Shown here one piece after another: positions 25,539 to 33,974 of a DNA stretch of 64,000 nt. Made by a program: the position numbers and the translations under genes. The DNA lies in NCBI GenBank assembly GCA_934402315.1, contig CAKRTS010000017.1, positions 1 to 64,000 on the forward strand, read 5' to 3'. The stretch is from an uncultured Acetatifactor sp. (GTDB lineage Bacteria; Bacillota; Clostridia; Lachnospirales; Lachnospiraceae). A model generated the notes under the pieces. That model was not told where the DNA came from. It saw only the letters and a list, made by a program, of their open reading frames with translations, and did not search any database. The first letter of the stretch is position 1, and every line of letters begins with the position of its first letter.

Positions 25539-26378
25539 CTAGAACCCCGCCGCCGTACTGAACATATACCTCACGCACAAATACAACGCCGCCCCCAGCA
25601 CAATCGTCAATACTCCAAGCTGAACGAAAGTCAACTTCCTGTCCAGCGCCGCCTTCCTGCGTTCCAGTACAGCCTCCTCCATATCCTTTATCTGCTCTCC
25701 GATGTCCCGCAGAAGTTCAACCGCCTGCCCGGATTCCAACGCCTGCAGGATCGTTATGCAAAGAGTGTCCACATAGGGATTGTTGAACTTTCCCTGAAAC
25801 TTTCCCAATGACTCCACAATGTCCGCCTTCAGGACAATATCTCCCGCCAGATCCAGCAATGCCTGTCTGAGCCGCTTCTCCTGAACACTTCCGTAACACT
25901 CTGCCAGCGCATCCGTAATATACACCCCTGCCGTGATCTGAATATCCAGTGCATGATATACCAGCTTCAATTCAGGCAGCAAAGCCTCGTTATCCCTCTT
26001 GTTAAGAAACGGCAGCATCCCCGCCGGCAAAACACTCAGCATCACAAACGCCACAAGCGCGTAAAAGCTTCCCCACCTGATAAAGACCGTAAAGCCCATT
26101 GCACCGAGAATCAGACTTGCAGCAATAAACCGCACCGGCTCCACCTTTCTTCCATAATGAAAGGGCGCTCCGTTCTCTGTAAGCCACCTGCCAATTCTTT
26201 GATAGAGCGGACTGGAACGACTTCTTTTTCTGAGAAACCCCGTTATTTCCTGATATGTCCGCAGCAGTCTGTCCATCCGGCGTTCCCTGCTGCCCAGCAT
26301 TCCAAGCGCTGTGAAGACGAGTACTGCGGTCAGAAGCGAGGCAATATGCATTGTCAGTCTTATCTGTTCTTCTTCCAC
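25539..26378 (-). CDS. tadC: Tad pilus inner-membrane platform protein TadC (T2SSF family)
   Basis: A type II secretion F-domain protein, about 279 residues from GTG at 26378. It has membrane segments near the N-terminus (MHIASLLTAVLVFTALGML), in the middle (a pair around FIAASLILGAMGFTVFI and YALVAFVMLSVLPAGML) and at the C-terminus (VQLGVLTIVLGAALYLCV). The F domain contains LLPELKLVYHALDIQITAGVYITDALAECY and ends LLRDIGEQIKDMEEAVLERRKAA. GTG at 26378 has GGGGAGG 8 bases upstream, beyond the tadB stop; ATG at 26408 is an alternative. It follows tadB, as in most Tad loci. Confidence 0.85.
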   Translation of the reverse strand: MEEEQIRLTMHIASLLTAVLVFTALGMLGSRERRMDRLLRTYQEITGFLRKRSRSSPLYQRIGRWLTENGAPFHYGRKVEPVRFIAASLILGAMGFTVFIRWGSFYALVAFVMLSVLPAGMLPFLNKRDNEALLPELKLVYHALDIQITAGVYITDALAECYGSVQEKRLRQALLDLAGDIVLKADIVESLGKFQGKFNNPYVDTLCITILQALESGQAVELLRDIGEQIKDMEEAVLERRKAALDRKLTFVQLGVLTIVLGAALYLCVRYMFSTAAGF

Positions 26379-26395
26379 TGTCTGTGCCTCCCCTG

Positions 26396-27232
26396 TCAAT
26401 TCGCCCATGCTGCGCCGGTGAGCCGTCCGACCGTAAGCAGTACAACAGCGGACATTGCCATCAGCAAGGCCAGGCTTATCATAGCCTCCTGGAGCATTGT
26501 CCTTCGCTGCTGTGCCATGCGCAGATATTCCCGCAGACTTCTGCGGCTGCTGTCTACCAGTGCGGAGAAATCCGCACAGTACCGCACGCTGATCTCCATA
26601 CTCCTTGCCAGTTCCTTGAATTTCGGATGCTCCAGCTGCTCCCCCATAGTAAGCAGCGCCATCGGGACATCCCCTGTCGTTGCCGCCTCATAGCTGCATG
26701 CGTCCAGCACACTTCCCAGCGGTTCCTCCATGTACCGGCTGATCTGCTCAAAAATCCCCGTGATCTCGCCGGACGCAATGCTGTAGTTCGCAAGAAAATC
26801 CAGGAGCTTTGAAAGATTTTCCTCCGTTCGCCGATAGTTTCTTCTCCGAAGGATCTCCAGAAAGACTCTCTCCGTCCCCAGAAGCAGAAGTGTCAGCGCT
26901 GCTGCCAGCCACACATTTCCTGCCGCCGCTGCCGTCACAAAAACACCTGCCATACAGATCATATTTCCCATGATCCACCATTCCGCCGTGAGCTTCGGAT
27001 AGTGACGGCGAAGCCCACTGTAACGCAGCAGTTTTTCGCAGGCGTGCCACCGGGAATGCTTCTCCTGCAGGGTCAACAGTCTCTGCCGGTCAGCAAGGCT
27101 TCTCTGTCTCGCCGCCTCATTGATTCCGCTGCGCGTCCTCTTCAACCAGCCGGAGAGATACTGTAATGTACGCAGCTCCCTGAACAACAAATAAAAACCT
27201 AAAAACAAAAACGCAAAAACGATAAACCTCAT
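26396..27232 (-). CDS. tadB: Tad pilus inner-membrane platform protein TadB (T2SSF family)
   Basis: This 278-residue T2SSF protein has an N-terminal span (IVFAFLFLGFYLLF), a pair of central spans (WIMGNMICMAGVFVTAAAAGNVWLAAALTLLLLG) and a C-terminal one (ALLMAMSAVVLLTVGRL). The cytoplasmic F domain contains LLDFLANYSIASGEITGIFEQI. The start codon overlaps the stop of cpaF (ATGA). It pairs with TadC as the membrane platform on which the CpaF ATPase acts. Confidence 0.85.
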   Translation of the reverse strand: MRFIVFAFLFLGFYLLFRELRTLQYLSGWLKRTRSGINEAARQRSLADRQRLLTLQEKHSRWHACEKLLRYSGLRRHYPKLTAEWWIMGNMICMAGVFVTAAAAGNVWLAAALTLLLLGTERVFLEILRRRNYRRTEENLSKLLDFLANYSIASGEITGIFEQISRYMEEPLGSVLDACSYEAATTGDVPMALLTMGEQLEHPKFKELARSMEISVRYCADFSALVDSSRRSLREYLRMAQQRRTMLQEAMISLALLMAMSAVVLLTVGRLTGAAWAN

Positions 27233-28434
27233 TTCTCACTCCTCCCATAAATCTTGTGATATAACAACTGTTTTCCGGCGTCATCCCAGCCCTTGCATTC
27301 AAAAATCTCCTTCACACGGTAATGCTCCATAAAAATCACTGTCTTAAAGCAATCCAGCATTTTCATCAGTTCATCCCGCGAATACCTGCTCTGCGCCATA
27401 CAGTAATCCACCAGCTTTGATGTAGCCTTTTCCGCAGACGGCGCATGAATCGTCGCCGCGCAGATCTGTCCCGTATATGCCGCATTCAACAGGTAAACCG
27501 CTTCCGCGCCCTTGACCTCTCCAATGATAAAAAAGTCCACATCCATCGTAAGTCCTGCGATACTGATATGCTCCAGATCATAGCTGACCTGCTGCTCGCC
27601 CGTTCCCGGCAGCGAATGAAGAAACATCATGTCCGGGTGAAACATCGTTGTCAGCTCATCCGCCTGTTGGGCGACGAGCACCGCACAGTCATCCGGCAGC
27701 GTCTCCTTCAGGGCATTGAGCAGCGTCGTCTTTCCCGACGAATTTCCGCCGCAGATAAGCGTGGAGGACTCGCGGAAACGGCGGATCAGCAGTTCTGCCG
27801 TTTCCCTGTCCAGCATTTCCTGTTCAATTAGATCTTTGATCTGTGGAAAAACTCTTGGAATCTTTCGGATACAAAGATATGGTTCGTCATAGGTGTTTAC
27901 CAATGGCATGGAAACCGTAAAGCGCAGGATATAATCCGGGTGGCTCTCATTATCGGTAAACCTTTGAATAGCGTTCAGATTTGAGATATTTACCTGATTC
28001 CTTGTTGCAATGTAGTCGATAAACTGTCGGTACTCCTTCGGCGAGGCAAATGTCTGGGCTGCCGCCATCCGCCTTCCCTTTTTCTTTACGCGGATGTTGT
28101 TATAGCTCACGACCCTGATGTCCGAGACATTCTTATCGTCAATCAGCGGCGAAAGCCTGGAATAACCAAAGATATACTCTTCAAACTCCTTTAAGAGCAC
28201 TTTGTCCTCTTCCGCGGACCGGTGATAATACTCTGCAATATACCCTGCCGCCTCCTCCAGAAAGGTCTCCTTTGACATCTGCCCTTTCTTCATCTGCATC
28301 AGTGACTGCTGCTTTCTTGTAGTGTACTCCTCCACAAGCGTCTGCAACAGACTCTCCGGTGCATCATATTCTGTTTTGATCTTCGCTCCCTCCTTTTTTG
28401 CGCAGTCAAAAAAACACCGTGCACTGTATTTCAT
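27229..28434 (-). CDS. cpaF: Tad pilus assembly ATPase CpaF/TadA
   Basis: This hexameric secretion ATPase of the VirB11/PilT type powers pilus assembly. Walker A is GGNSSGKTTLLNAL; the Walker B and catalytic Glu region is VDFFIIGEVKGAEAVYLLNAA; the His-box region follows in CAATIHAPSAEKATSK. The N-terminal domain (EEDKVLLKEFEEYIFGYSRLSPLIDDKNVSDIRV) is standard. The start is uncertain. ATG at 28434 gives about 401 residues and lies after the predicted transcription start near 28531, which excludes a longer frame. A good ribosome-binding sequence (GGAGGG) lies further in, 7 bases before an ATC codon near 28374. It is first in the Tad operon. Confidence 0.87.
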   Translation of the reverse strand: MKYSARCFFDCAKKEGAKIKTEYDAPESLLQTLVEEYTTRKQQSLMQMKKGQMSKETFLEEAAGYIAEYYHRSAEEDKVLLKEFEEYIFGYSRLSPLIDDKNVSDIRVVSYNNIRVKKKGRRMAAAQTFASPKEYRQFIDYIATRNQVNISNLNAIQRFTDNESHPDYILRFTVSMPLVNTYDEPYLCIRKIPRVFPQIKDLIEQEMLDRETAELLIRRFRESSTLICGGNSSGKTTLLNALKETLPDDCAVLVAQQADELTTMFHPDMMFLHSLPGTGEQQVSYDLEHISIAGLTMDVDFFIIGEVKGAEAVYLLNAAYTGQICAATIHAPSAEKATSKLVDYCMAQSRYSRDELMKMLDCFKTVIFMEHYRVKEIFECKGWDDAGKQLLYHKIYGRSEK

Positions 28435-28537
28435 AACTGCATGTCTGTTCTGCGATTTCGGCTGAAACAGCCTAATACGAAAAAATAAAAATATAAGAAA
28501 AACTTTGATTCCCGACACGATCGTTCGGGTGATTTTT

Positions 28538-28566
28538 AATTTAACGCAATAAAAACAAATTGTCAA
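28538..28566 (-). promoter_or_regulatory. Tad operon promoter
   Basis: Minus-strand consensus -35 TTGACA (28566-28561) and -10 TAAATT (28543-28538) with 17-bp spacing. Just downstream, around 28511-28529, an imperfect palindrome with centre CGATCG and arms CCCGA/TCGGG could be an operator. Confidence 0.65.
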
Positions 28567-28595
28567 TACCCAAAATGAAATTTCTTACATTCTTG

Positions 28596-28624
28596 TTGTG
28601 ATTTCCGGTGAAAAATGATATACT
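28596..28624 (+). promoter_or_regulatory. Promoter of the structured-leader/small-peptide unit
   Basis: TTGTGA (28596-28601) and TATACT (28619-28624) with 17-bp spacing on the plus strand, back to back with the Tad operon promoter. Transcription would begin near 28631. Confidence 0.65.
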
Positions 28625-28630
28625 AACCTT

Positions 28631-28842
28631 ATTCCAGAATAGAAAGCGTCCGAATGGACATCAATACCATGATTGGGAAACCATCCAATCATGATATAAT
28701 GAGCGTAAGTGAGCCAACATGCTTGCATGATTGGCGAACGGCGAATTTGATCATGACAGCTGCGAAGCAGCGGAAAGCGCCGTAGGCGCGTGTCATGATA
28801 TATTAAGCATGAATAGGCACTATGAAAGAGAGGTAGTTCATT
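28631..28842 (+). ncRNA. Highly structured 5' leader with alternative helices
   Basis: This leader of about 210 nt precedes a 37-codon gene. It contains CATGATTGG at 28668-28676 and again at 28726-28734, and the exact complement CCAATCATG between them at 28685-28693. The middle segment can pair with either flank, giving two mutually exclusive 9-bp helices. A small CATGC/GCATG hairpin lies at 28716-28730. Next comes a three-way junction at 28750-28799 (listed separately). I do not recognise a known riboswitch class in it. Confidence 0.6.
28750..28799 (+). ncRNA. Perfect three-way-junction element
   Basis: The outer stem ATCATGACA/TGTCATGAT (9 bp, 28750-28758 with 28791-28799) encloses two perfect hairpins: GCTGC-GAA-GCAGC (28759-28771) and GCGCC-GTA-GGCGC (28777-28789). 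All 19 base pairs are Watson-Crick. At 50 bp it is too small for a tRNA. Confidence 0.7.
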
Positions 28843-28956
28843 ATGTTTATTGTATTGGCAGGAGGACTGCTTATTGTCATCGTTGTTGCTGTTGTCGCGG
28901 CGGTTGTATCCGCTGTCTGCTCTGCCGTAGCAGTAGAATCTGATCCGCAGGAATAA
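28843..28956 (+). CDS. 37-residue hydrophobic membrane peptide
   Basis: ATG at 28843 follows GAGAGG at good spacing and opens a 37-codon frame ending at TAA 28956. The peptide is one long hydrophobic helix (FIVLAGGLLIVIVVAVVAAVV, then SAVCSAVAV) with an acidic tail ESDPQE. No charged residue precedes the helix. It has its own promoter, leader and terminator, so it is very likely expressed. The layout resembles small regulatory or toxic membrane peptides, but no family is recognised. It is divergent from the Tad operon and convergent with the ABC-F gene. Confidence 0.7.
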   Translation: MFIVLAGGLLIVIVVAVVAAVVSAVCSAVAVESDPQE

Positions 28957-28963
28957 ACAGTCA

Positions 28964-28997
28964 GGGGAATGACTGTGAAATCATTCCCCATTTTTTT
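28964..28997 (+). terminator. Terminator of the small-peptide unit
   Basis: GGGGAATGA (28964-28972) pairs perfectly with TCATTCCCC (28981-28989), followed by A and seven T. It overlaps the last codons of the convergent ABC-F gene and has no U-tract on the minus strand, so it works for plus-strand transcripts only. Confidence 0.9.
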
Positions 28998-30810
28998 CAG
29001 CCTGTATTTTCGCTGCCAGTTCTTCCAGATACATCCAGCGTTCCATCTTTGTCTCCAGCTCTTTTTCCGCCGCTTCCTTTTCCCCGGTCAGCTCACCAAG
29101 CTTTACAAAATCCTTTGCATACTTGAGCATATCCGCATCGCACCTTGAAATCTTTTCCTCAAGCGCTGCAATATCATTTTCTATCGTCTCATAGTCCTTC
29201 TGCTCCTGGTAGGAAAACTTCAGCTTCTGCTTCTGACCTGCCTTCCAGTTCTTTCCCTTTGCATCCGAGCCGATCCCGCTTCCGCCCTTGCTCCGTTCCA
29301 CCTTATCGACAGGCTCCTGCTCCGCACGCTTCCGGTTTGCATAATCGGTATAGCCGCCCTCATGCTGCACAAAAATTCCATCCGCCTCCATGGCAAAAAT
29401 GCGCTGCACGGTTCTATCCAGAAAATACCTGTCATGCGACACCACGATGACAATGCCTTGAAACTGATCCAGATAATCCTCCAGAGTTCTCAGCGTCGCA
29501 ATGTCAAGATCGTTGGTCGGCTCGTCAAGGATCAGCACATTCGGCGCCCCCATAAGCACCTTCAAAAGATACAGCCGCCTTCTCTCGCCGCCCGAAAGCT
29601 TTCCGAGCAGACCATATTGATCCTCTCCCGCAAACAAAAAGCGTTCCAGCATTTTCGCCGCGCTGACCTTTCCCTCCGGCGTATCCACAAACTCCGCAAC
29701 ATCGCGGATATAGTCTATCACGCGCTGACCGGGCTTCATTTCGTCACCGATCTCCTGTGCGTAATAGCCGATCTTCACGGTCTGGCCGAGCTCGATATGA
29801 CCGCTGTCCGGCTCGATCTCCCCGGTAATCATCTTCATAAGAGTAGATTTTCCGCTGCCGTTCGGTCCTATGAAGCCAACACGGTCATTCTTCCCGAACA
29901 GATAGGTAAAATCATGTATCAGCACTCTGTCACCATATGCCTTGCTGACATGCTCCAGCTCCACCGTCGTCCTGCCAAGCCGTGTCACTGCGGACGCCAT
30001 CTCGACCCTGCCGTCCTTCTCCGGGGCTTTTCTGCCCTGCAGCTCCTCGAACCTGTCCAGACGTGCCTTCTGCTTGGTCGATCTCGCCTTTGCCCCCCGC
30101 CTGACCCATGCCAGCTCGTTGCGCAGGATGCTCTGCCGCTTCCGCTCGCTCGCCTCCGCCATCTCCTCGCGCTCCATCTTCAATTCCAGATAGCCCTCAT
30201 AATTGGCTTCATAGGAGTAGATGCTTCCCTTATCGATCTCGATGATACGGTTGGTCACGCTGTCGAGGAAATACCTGTCATGTGTTACCATGATGACAGC
30301 GCCCTTGCGCTTTTTCAACACATCCTCCAGCCAGTCACTCATCACATTGTCCAGATGGTTTGTCGGCTCATCCAGCACGAGAATCTCCGCCGGAGACAGC
30401 AGCACGGACACCAGCGCCAGACGCTTGCGCTGCCCGCCGGAAAGCTGCCCGCAGGGCTGTCCGAACTCCGTGACCCCCAGCCTTGTCAACATCGATTTCG
30501 CGTCCGCCTCGATATAGCCCGCATTGCTCTCTGTCCTGTTGCAGCGCAGAACAGCCTCCAGAACCGTCTCCTCATCATCGAACTGTGGGTTCTGCGGCAG
30601 GAAACGGATCATGCAGTGGTTGGCTGTTATGATCTTCCCCTCATCCGGCTCCTCAAGCCCTGCAATCATTTTCAGCAGCGTCGATTTTCCGGTTCCGTTG
30701 ATGCCGATGATTCCGGCTTTCTCGCCCTCCTGCAGATAAAAGCTCGCATTGGAAAATAATCTGCGCTCTCCGTATGCCTTGGTAATATTGTCAACTGTCA
30801 AAATGTTCAT
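28981..30810 (-). CDS. ABC-F family ATPase (Uup/YdiF-like)
   Basis: This soluble twin-ATPase of 609 residues has no membrane domain. The first nucleotide-binding domain has Walker A GINGTGKSTLL and signature LSGGQRKRLAL; the second has GPNGSGKSTLM and LSGGERRRLYL. The interdomain linker is the charged helical type (KRQSILRNELAWVRRGAKARSTKQKARLDRF), and a C-terminal coiled coil (about 510-605) is present as in Uup. ABC-F proteins act on the ribosome at the E site. ATG at 30810 (MNILTVDN) is preceded by GGAGG; an upstream TTG is rejected. Long identical Uup-type tail favours a housekeeping role over antibiotic resistance. Confidence 0.9.
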   Translation of the reverse strand: MNILTVDNITKAYGERRLFSNASFYLQEGEKAGIIGINGTGKSTLLKMIAGLEEPDEGKIITANHCMIRFLPQNPQFDDEETVLEAVLRCNRTESNAGYIEADAKSMLTRLGVTEFGQPCGQLSGGQRKRLALVSVLLSPAEILVLDEPTNHLDNVMSDWLEDVLKKRKGAVIMVTHDRYFLDSVTNRIIEIDKGSIYSYEANYEGYLELKMEREEMAEASERKRQSILRNELAWVRRGAKARSTKQKARLDRFEELQGRKAPEKDGRVEMASAVTRLGRTTVELEHVSKAYGDRVLIHDFTYLFGKNDRVGFIGPNGSGKSTLMKMITGEIEPDSGHIELGQTVKIGYYAQEIGDEMKPGQRVIDYIRDVAEFVDTPEGKVSAAKMLERFLFAGEDQYGLLGKLSGGERRRLYLLKVLMGAPNVLILDEPTNDLDIATLRTLEDYLDQFQGIVIVVSHDRYFLDRTVQRIFAMEADGIFVQHEGGYTDYANRKRAEQEPVDKVERSKGGSGIGSDAKGKNWKAGQKQKLKFSYQEQKDYETIENDIAALEEKISRCDADMLKYAKDFVKLGELTGEKEAAEKELETKMERWMYLEELAAKIQAEKNGE

Positions 30811-30840
30811 GGCTTCCTCCAGCTCCAACCGTCCTTTTCT

Positions 30841-32016
30841 TTAATCCAGCGCGCCGTAGGTCACCATGCGCAGTTTTCTCACAGACGTTGTCGTCCCTGC
30901 GCCGCAGCGCTGGATAAAGTACAAAAATACCAGATCCTCCGCGCTGTCCATGCACACATAATTTCCTGTCCAGCCATCCCAGCCAAACTCACCCAAAGAC
31001 GCATTGCTACCCGCCGCACTGTCATCCTCCAGCACCCGCATCAGGCAGCCGTAGCCATAACCCTTAAGGCTGTCCCAGTCCAGCGATACCCTCTGCTGTG
31101 CGGTCAGATGATTATGCGTCATAAACTCCACCGTCTTACGCCCCAGAATCCGCCGTCCGCCATAGCTGCCCTTCCCGACGAGCATCTGTGCAAAATGGGA
31201 ATAATCGTCCAGCGTGGAGACCAGACCCGCGCCGCCGGATTCAAATGCCACATCCTCCCCGTAATATTCGCCGAGATGGCTTCCCACATGCGGAACGAGC
31301 ACGCCTCCCTCCGCAGGCTCATAGTGCTGCGCAAAGCGTCCGCGCTTATTCTCCGGCACAAAGAAGCCGGTGTCCGGCATATTTAACGGCTCAAAGATCT
31401 CCCGCCTCAGAAATTCCCCGTAGGGCACACCCGCGATTTTCTCCACAACTCCGCCGAGAACATCCGCCGAAAAGCCGTACATCCACCTTTCGCCCGGCTG
31501 AAATACCAGCGGAACACCGGCTATTCCACGCATATATTCCTGCGTGTCAACCCGCTCCCCCTGCATTCTGCGGCGGACGAGTCCCTCCACAACCGCCTGC
31601 ATCCGCCTACCCGGCTCTGTCGTCTCATCCGGATAAGTAATGCCCGATGTCATGTTCAAAAGGTCAAAGATCGTCACCTCGCGCACCGCCGGGACTTCGC
31701 TTCCGCTCTTTTCATCCCACACGCACTGTCCCGCAAAGCAGGGCAGATAGCGCGATACCGGTTCCGCCACATCCAGTTCGCCACGCTCCGCCAAAAGCAT
31801 GACTGCTGCAGCCGTGACAGGCTTTGACATGGAGTACAGCCGGATAATCGTGTCCCGCTGCATCGGAAGTCCCCGCTCTGCATCCGCAAACCCGAACGCA
31901 TTATAGTACAGCTCTTTTCCTCCCTGTATCACCAGCGCACTCGCGCCCTTGACATACCCGCTCTCCACCTCACGGCGGATCAGCCCGTCCATGATCTCCC
32001 GGTAATTTTCCCGCAT
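30841..32016 (-). CDS. Serine hydrolase of the class C beta-lactamase/esterase fold
   Basis: About 391 residues. The nucleophile motif is S-M-S-K (Ser62 to Lys65, in RLYSMSKPVTAAAVMLLAERGEL), and the tyrosine motif is YGFSADVLGGVVEKIAG. These are the marks of the beta-lactamase-type PBP-like family that includes esterases and D-aminopeptidases. There is no signal peptide, so it is cytosolic. A substrate cannot be assigned. ATG at 32016 has GGGAG 8 bases upstream; one five codons earlier lacks a site. Intergenic 32017-32160 shows nothing beyond low-complexity sequence. Confidence 0.88.
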   Translation of the reverse strand: MRENYREIMDGLIRREVESGYVKGASALVIQGGKELYYNAFGFADAERGLPMQRDTIIRLYSMSKPVTAAAVMLLAERGELDVAEPVSRYLPCFAGQCVWDEKSGSEVPAVREVTIFDLLNMTSGITYPDETTEPGRRMQAVVEGLVRRRMQGERVDTQEYMRGIAGVPLVFQPGERWMYGFSADVLGGVVEKIAGVPYGEFLRREIFEPLNMPDTGFFVPENKRGRFAQHYEPAEGGVLVPHVGSHLGEYYGEDVAFESGGAGLVSTLDDYSHFAQMLVGKGSYGGRRILGRKTVEFMTHNHLTAQQRVSLDWDSLKGYGYGCLMRVLEDDSAAGSNASLGEFGWDGWTGNYVCMDSAEDLVFLYFIQRCGAGTTTSVRKLRMVTYGALD

Positions 32017-32160
32017 ACCTCTGTCTCCCATCTATTTTACAGTAAGGTCAAAAACTCCGATAGTCTGTAATTGTCTGAATTGTTTGAATGTGTAGGAACC
32101 TCTAGTTGTGCTTAGTAAAACTGTTTTCAGTATAGCGTACTCTCCCCCGTGATGCAAGAC

Positions 32161-32193
32161 GAAAAGAACCGCGCACCTTTCGGCACGCGGCTC
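32161..32193 (-). terminator. Terminator after the arabinofuranosidase gene
   Basis: Minus-strand hairpin GAGCCGCG...CGCGGTTC with inner CC-GAAA-GG, followed by TTTTC. It begins about 30 bases after the GH51 stop codon. Confidence 0.7.
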
Positions 32194-32223
32194 CGCGACA
32201 TTCTAGCAATCTATTTCCGGCAA

Positions 32224-33720
32224 TCAGATTTCCACTTCCAGATGCAGCACGCTGCATGCGGGAGCCGTGAACTTCACCTTGCAGCCGTCCACAGCAACAG
32301 CGGTAAATTCTACAGTATGTACCTCATCCGGCGCCTCAAAGGTATTATGCGCCTTCATGTCACCGGTCAGCACCTCTGCCTTTACGGACTTCACCGGAGT
32401 CTCGGCAAAGACAGCCTCGATCTCTGCGGCATCCGTCAGAGAAGCGTTTGTCAGCGTAACATGGAGCTTTCCATCCTTGCCCAGCGAAACGGACTCGGAC
32501 AGATTCGGGATTCTGCAATCCTCCTCAATACCGATCTCCTCGGTCTCTACGGAAGATTCCAGCAGCTCGGCATCCTGATGATATTTGTAAAGATTAAATG
32601 CGTGCCAGGTAGGTGTCTTTAACATCTTCTCCCCGTCTGTCAGGATCACTGCCTGAAGCACATTTACCATCTGCGCAATGTTTGCCATCTTGACACGGTC
32701 GCAGTTCTTATTAAAGAGGTTCAGGTTGATGCCCGCAACCAGCGCGTCTCTCATGGTGCTCTGCTGATACAGGAAGCCGGGATTCGTTCCGGGCTCTACA
32801 TCATACCAGGTTCCCCACTCATCGATAACCATGCCGATCTTCTTCTCCGGGTCATACTGATCCATGATCGCACCGTGGCGGTGGATCAGATCCTTCATCT
32901 TCAGAGTCGCCTTCAGAGTGCGGTACCATGACTTCTCGTCAAAGTCCAGAGCCGAGCCCTTCTTTCCCCAGTTGCCTGTAGGAAGTGTGTAATAATGAAG
33001 CGACATTCCGTTCATGAAGCCCCAGCCGTGGTCAAAGGTCGTCTCCAGCACCTTATCCGTCCAGTGATAATCGTCTGCGTTAGCGCCGCAGGCAATCTTG
33101 GAAATCGGCTTGCTGGAATTATAGTTGCGTACATAGGTCTGGTATCTGCGGTACATATCGCCGTAAAATTCAGGTCTCATGTTTCCGCCGCAGCCCCAGT
33201 TCTCATTTCCCACTCCGAAATAATCCACTGTCCAAGGCTCCTCATGTCCGTTTGCCTTTCTCAGATCAGCCATCGGGGAGACACCCTCAAAGGTCATATA
33301 TTCCACCCACTCGCTCATCTCCTGAACGGTACCGCTGCCGAGATTTCCGTTGATATAGGTCTTGCAGCCCAGCTGTCTGCACAGCTCCATAAATTCATGC
33401 GTACCGAAGCTGTTGTCCTCCACAACACCGCCCCAGTGCGTATTAATCATCTTCTTACGTCCCTCCTTGGGGCCGATGCCGTCCTTCCAGTGGTATTCGT
33501 CTGCAAAGCAGCCGCCCGGCCAGCGCAGCACGGGCACCTTGATCTCCTTCAGCGCCTCGACAACATCCGTCCGCATACCGTTTACGTTGGGAATGTCAGA
33601 GTTCTCTCCCACATAAATTCCCTCATAGATACATCTTCCGAGATGCTCCGAGAAATGCCCCTGCAGTTCCGGATTGATGTGCCCCTTTTTTACCTTCGGA
33701 TTCACATACAGTTTTGCCAT
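32224..33720 (-). CDS. GH51 alpha-L-arabinofuranosidase
   Basis: This intracellular retaining enzyme releases arabinose from arabinoxylan or arabinan oligosaccharides. The 498 residues match the family. The general acid/base Glu is in [11 protein letters not shown] and the nucleophile Glu in [11 protein letters not shown]; the N-terminal substrate region [15 protein letters not shown] and the segment [19 protein letters not shown] are also diagnostic. The C-terminal part is a beta-sandwich. No signal peptide. ATG at 33720 follows AGAGAGG. It is divergent from a winged-helix regulator, which probably controls it. Confidence 0.95.
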   Translation of the reverse strand: MAKLYVNPKVKKGHINPELQGHFSEHLGRCIYEGIYVGENSDIPNVNGMRTDVVEALKEIKVPVLRWPGGCFADEYHWKDGIGPKEGRKKMINTHWGGVVEDNSFGTHEFMELCRQLGCKTYINGNLGSGTVQEMSEWVEYMTFEGVSPMADLRKANGHEEPWTVDYFGVGNENWGCGGNMRPEFYGDMYRRYQTYVRNYNSSKPISKIACGANADDYHWTDKVLETTFDHGWGFMNGMSLHYYTLPTGNWGKKGSALDFDEKSWYRTLKATLKMKDLIHRHGAIMDQYDPEKKIGMVIDEWGTWYDVEPGTNPGFLYQQSTMRDALVAGINLNLFNKNCDRVKMANIAQMVNVLQAVILTDGEKMLKTPTWHAFNLYKYHQDAELLESSVETEEIGIEEDCRIPNLSESVSLGKDGKLHVTLTNASLTDAAEIEAVFAETPVKSVKAEVLTGDMKAHNTFEAPDEVHTVEFTAVAVDGCKVKFTAPACSVLHLEVEI

Positions 33721-33749
33721 GTCTTTTACCTCTCTTTTATTCAATATTT

Positions 33750-33760
33750 AATGAACCATT
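33750..33760. promoter_or_regulatory. Operator-like palindrome AATGAACCATT
   Basis: A palindromic AATG-AAC-CATT lies between the GH51 promoter and its start codon. A related TTCATT half lies at 33882-33887 on the regulator side. This is a candidate site for the divergent regulator. Confidence 0.35.
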
Positions 33761-33781
33761 TAATTTTGTGTTTACATTTTC

Positions 33782-33810
33782 AGTCTAGCTCTTTGTAGTC
33801 AAAAAGTCAA
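33782..33810 (-). promoter_or_regulatory. GH51 gene promoter
   Basis: Minus-strand TTGACT (33810-33805) and TAGACT (33787-33782) with 17-bp spacing. Confidence 0.6.
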
Positions 33811-33893
33811 ATAGAAACGTATTAGCAGTTTATACAAATTTTTCAGCCCATTTTGTCACTATTCATCATTTTTAAATTTAGTTCATTTTTTGC

Positions 33894-33922
33894 TTCACTA
33901 ATCATTCTAAAAATGCTATACT
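33894..33922 (+). promoter_or_regulatory. Promoter of the divergent regulator gene
   Basis: Plus-strand TTCACT (33894-33899) and TATACT (33917-33922) with 17-bp spacing, 50 bases upstream of the start codon. Confidence 0.5.
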
Positions 33923-33974
33923 CAGATACGAAAAAATAGACGGCATGGCTGCCGTTTAGAAATGAGGTATCTCT

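Noticed and set aside
28750..28799. tRNA-like cloverleaf
   Set aside because: Only 50 bases, no anticodon arm of proper size, no CCA end and no T-loop motif.
29362..30759. 465-codon frame opposite the ABC-F gene
   Set aside because: Antisense shadow: the ABC-F motifs on the minus strand are unambiguous and the plus-strand protein is Leu/His-rich nonsense.
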